From NCBI GenBank assembly GCA_017419895.1, contig JAFOKI010000080.1:1-8062 (forward strand): DNA of 8,062 nucleotides. The letters run 5' to 3'. Of the stretch, positions 5,976 through 8,062 are shown piece after piece; positions within the stretch are counted from its first letter, which is position 1, and each line of letters begins with the position of its first letter. The notes below the pieces were generated by a model that did no database searches, was not told the DNA's origin, and was given only the letters and a program-made list of their open reading frames with translations. The stretch comes from Eubacterium sp. (lineage in GTDB: Bacteria; Bacillota; Clostridia; Peptostreptococcales; Anaerovoracaceae). The translations under genes were made by a program, and so were the position numbers.

Positions 5976-6000
5976 TGAAAATAATCAGAGGAACAACATC

Positions 6001-7476
6001 ATGAAATTCAAAAGCACAAGAGGACACAGCGACAGGCTCAACGGAGCGCAGGCAATCATAAGAGGACTTGCGCCGGACAGAGGACTTTACGTGCCGGAGG
6101 AAATTCCTGCACTTCCTTTCGACCCGGTAGAAATGACCGGTAAAACATATCAGGAAATCGCGTACAAAGTTATAGGCACACTGCTTGACGATTATACCGC
6201 GGAAGAGCTTAAAGCCTGCATTGACGGCGCATACGACTCAAAATTTGAGTCACCCGAGATCGCGCCGCTCGTAGAAGCGGGAGGAGCGTTTTTTCTTGAG
6301 CTCTATCATGGGAAGACAGCTGCTTTCAAAGACATGGCGCTCTCCATTCTCCCCTATCTGCTGACTACTGCCATGAAGAAGGAGAAAGAGGATAAAAAGA
6401 TCTGTATCCTCACGGCGACCTCCGGTGACACAGGAAAAGCCGCGTTGGAAGGCTTTGCTGACGTTCCCGGAACGGAGATCATTGTATTCTATCCGAACAG
6501 CGGAGTCAGCAAAGTCCAGGAACGCCAGATGATCACCCAGACCGGAAAGAACGTCCATGTATTCGCGATAGAGGGCAATTTCGACGATGCCCAGACAGGT
6601 GTTAAGAACATCTTCAACGACGAGGCATTCAAGGCTGAACTCCTGGATTCCGGCATCAAGCTGTCATCAGCGAATTCGATCAACATAGGAAGGCTCGTTC
6701 CACAGATCGCGTACTACGTTTATTCGTATGTAAAACTGATCGAGCGTGATGTTATCAGCCCGGGCGAACCGATCAATATAGTGGTCCCGACAGGAAACTT
6801 CGGCAATATCCTGGCCGCTTACTACGCATACAGGATGGGAATACCCGTAAAGAAATTCATCTGCGCCTCCAACAAAAACAAAATCCTTACGGACTTCATA
6901 AATACGGGTGTATATGACACGCACCGCGAATTCTATCTGACGAACTCACCTTCCATGGACATTCTGGTTTCGAGCAACCTGGAGCGTCTGCTCTACCATC
7001 TGAGCGGAGATGATGCCGGGGAGATCCGTGAACTTATGTCCAGACTCGATTCAGAAGGCGCGTACACAGTATCCGATAAGATAAAAGAAGGCCTGGGTAT
7101 ATTCTACGGCGGATATGCCGACGTCGAAGAGACGAATAAAACCATAGGCTCGATGTTCAACCGCCACGGCTATCTCATGGATACACACACGGCAGTCGCC
7201 TACAAAGTATATCAGGACTACAGACTCAGCTGCTGCGATGATACGCCTGCCGTGATTGCCTCAACCGCGAGTGCATATAAATTCGCGGGTTCAGTCGCGT
7301 CCGCGATCGGTCTTCCGGAAGAAGAAAATGCCTTCAGATATATAGATTCGGTGCATGAAAAAACGGGTGTCCGCATCCCGCTCGCGATGCAGGGACTCGA
7401 GACCCGTCCGATTCTTCACGATTCAGTGATCAAAGTCGAAGACATGCGTGACGCAGTAAAGAATTCACTGAAATAG
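6001..7476 (+). CDS. thrC: Threonine synthase
   Basis: 491 residues, the long form of threonine synthase common in Clostridia and proteobacteria. The cytoplasmic, pyridoxal phosphate-dependent enzyme converts O-phosphohomoserine and water to threonine and phosphate, the last step of threonine synthesis. Motifs in order: an N-terminal family signature, STRGHSDRLNGAQAIIRGLAPDRGLYVP (residues 5-32, given here in two parts as STRGHS and GLAPDRGLYVP); HGKTAAFKDMA with the Schiff-base Lys110; TATSGDTGKAA (138-148); NSINIGRLVPQ (225-235); and PTGNFGNILA (263-272), the glycine loop that holds the cofactor phosphate. AGAGGA (5987-5992) lies 8 nt before the ATG, and a strong promoter lies at 5894-5922. 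It is transcribed alone, divergently from panB, and ends at a terminator. No hom or thrB gene is in the window. Confidence 0.97.
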   Translation: MKFKSTRGHSDRLNGAQAIIRGLAPDRGLYVPEEIPALPFDPVEMTGKTYQEIAYKVIGTLLDDYTAEELKACIDGAYDSKFESPEIAPLVEAGGAFFLELYHGKTAAFKDMALSILPYLLTTAMKKEKEDKKICILTATSGDTGKAALEGFADVPGTEIIVFYPNSGVSKVQERQMITQTGKNVHVFAIEGNFDDAQTGVKNIFNDEAFKAELLDSGIKLSSANSINIGRLVPQIAYYVYSYVKLIERDVISPGEPINIVVPTGNFGNILAAYYAYRMGIPVKKFICASNKNKILTDFINTGVYDTHREFYLTNSPSMDILVSSNLERLLYHLSGDDAGEIRELMSRLDSEGAYTVSDKIKEGLGIFYGGYADVEETNKTIGSMFNRHGYLMDTHTAVAYKVYQDYRLSCCDDTPAVIASTASAYKFAGSVASAIGLPEEENAFRYIDSVHEKTGVRIPLAMQGLETRPILHDSVIKVEDMRDAVKNSLK

Positions 7477-7494
7477 TCGTTTTTCAACAAAGAT

Positions 7495-7541
7495 AAAAAA
7501 CGCGGGCACGGCGCATGAAGCGCCCGTGCCCGCTTTGTTTT
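7495..7541. terminator. Bidirectional intrinsic terminator between thrC and the flavoprotein gene
   Basis: A very GC-rich stem pairs GCGGGCACGG (7502-7511) with CCGTGCCCGC (7524-7533). It extends by three more pairs past one bulged C (7523) to a 5-base loop (7515-7519). On the plus strand TTTGTTTT (7534-7541) follows, ending thrC. On the minus strand TTTTTT (7495-7500) follows, ending the convergent flavoprotein gene. Confidence 0.92.
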
Positions 7542-7550
7542 ATTGATATT

Positions 7551-8062
7551 TCAATCGTTTTGTGTTGCGATCAGCTCTGCGAACACCTTGGCGTGCGCCT
7601 TCTTATGGTCGTCCATAAAATCAATATCGTAACCCATGTGTCTTTCGCATAGTTTTCCCACATATTTCATCCGTGAATGCTTACAGTATCGTTTAAGCCC
7701 TTCTTCAAACAGATCCGCACCTATCTCAGGCGGATATCCGCAGGTAGTTATGAGCGCAACAGGCTTGCCTTTTAGAAGAGCCGGGCCTTTTGTTTCGCCG
7801 TAATACTTGTTGGCAGCATAAACTATGCGGTCGAGCATCGCCTTCATCGGCGGCGTGCAGTACCACGAATAAATCGGCGTTGCAATGAGCAGCAGGTCAG
7901 CCTTTGTCAATGCATCGAATACTTCAGCCATGTCATCATCCTGCACACACGCTATATGCTCAAAATCATCCTGGCACTTCCTGCAAGCGGTACATGGCCT
8001 GATGTCCATTTCTGTAAGATCAAACTCACATACCCCGCATCCCAGTTCAGCCAAACGCTGAA
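7551..8062 (-). CDS. Flavodoxin-fold NAD(P)H-dependent FMN reductase/iron-sulfur flavoprotein-like (partial, N-terminus beyond right edge)
   Basis: About 170 residues are visible, running to a TGA at 7551-7553. The frame stays open to the window edge. A TTG at 8054 could be read as a start but is more likely an internal leucine, because relatives begin about 20-25 residues earlier with a GSPR-type FMN-phosphate loop that is absent here. Numbered from that codon, residues 17-27 (DIRPCTACRKC) carry Cys21, Cys24 and Cys27, with Cys36 in a CVQDDDM segment. This C-x2-C-x2-C-x8-C pattern resembles that of iron-sulfur flavoproteins. TPIYSWYCTPPMKAMLDR (59-76) is the usual FMN-site helix of this family. 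ALITTCGYPPE follows as a core strand. The protein is probably a cytoplasmic redox enzyme; its electron partner is not evident. It converges on thrC and shares the terminator at 7495-7541. Confidence 0.88.
   Translation of the reverse strand, partial: QRLAELGCGVCEFDLTEMDIRPCTACRKCQDDFEHIACVQDDDMAEVFDALTKADLLLIATPIYSWYCTPPMKAMLDRIVYAANKYYGETKGPALLKGKPVALITTCGYPPEIGADLFEEGLKRYCKHSRMKYVGKLCERHMGYDIDFMDDHKKAHAKVFAELIATQND

Noticed and set aside
5340..6000. T-box, riboswitch, small RNA or tRNA in the panB-thrC intergenic region
   Set aside because: No T-box sequence, tRNA cloverleaf or known riboswitch core could be found on either strand.
5771..6004. A 77-codon plus-strand frame running into the thrC start
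   Set aside because: It spans the thrC promoter and leader, has no good ribosome site, and resembles no protein family.
6250..6924. Minus-strand frames inside thrC
   Set aside because: They overlap a strongly supported gene antisense and show no independent start signal or motif.
1..8062. CRISPR array, toxin-antitoxin, phage or defence genes
   Set aside because: No regularly spaced repeats and no proteins of these types were seen; the genes are metabolic, regulatory or envelope-associated.

Overview
The window looks like chromosomal DNA of a Bacillota member, probably class Clostridia. This is inferred from strong AGGAGG-type ribosome binding sites, sigma-A-like promoters, AT-rich leaders between genes of moderate GC, and the protein types. 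No rRNA, tRNA, CRISPR array, transposase or phage gene is visible, and the species cannot be named from the sequence.

Layout, left to right. (1) 1-2041, minus strand: a large gene cut by the left edge. It encodes a membrane-anchored protein with two N-terminal membrane helices, a TPR-like helical body, an Asp-rich linker and a C-terminal von Willebrand factor A (VWA) domain with a recognisable MIDAS metal site. (2) 2100-3746, minus: a 548-residue YtcJ-type (amidohydrolase 3) metal-dependent hydrolase. (3) 3747-4415, minus: a FadR-subfamily GntR regulator whose stop codon directly abuts the hydrolase start. (4) 4453-4489: a minus-strand intrinsic terminator that ends the panB transcript. (5) 4503-5339, minus: panB, ketopantoate hydroxymethyltransferase. 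(6) 5340-6000: a 660-base divergent intergenic region, the most unusual part of the window. (7) 6001-7476, plus: thrC, threonine synthase, with an excellent promoter at 5894-5922. (8) 7495-7541: a terminator that can work in both directions. (9) 7551-8062, minus: a flavodoxin-fold FMN reductase with a cysteine cluster, cut by the right edge.

How the parts may work together. panB (pantothenate/CoA synthesis) and thrC (threonine synthesis) are ordinary housekeeping genes transcribed divergently. The GntR-hydrolase pair looks like a translationally coupled regulator/enzyme unit. Two perfect TGGT-N3-ACCA palindromes, the classic FadR-subfamily operator form, occur at 5373-5383 and 5495-5505 on either side of the likely panB promoter. 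They suggest that the regulator encoded two positions downstream also controls panB.

The intergenic region also carries a cluster of TTCCGACAT motifs. Part of it is arranged as two 65-base units in inverted orientation, with three conserved blocks kept in exact register. This could be a multi-site operator for an unidentified regulator or the ends of a small decayed mobile element. I see no defence system and no clearly new multi-gene system. The best candidates for something undescribed are these two sets of DNA sites.
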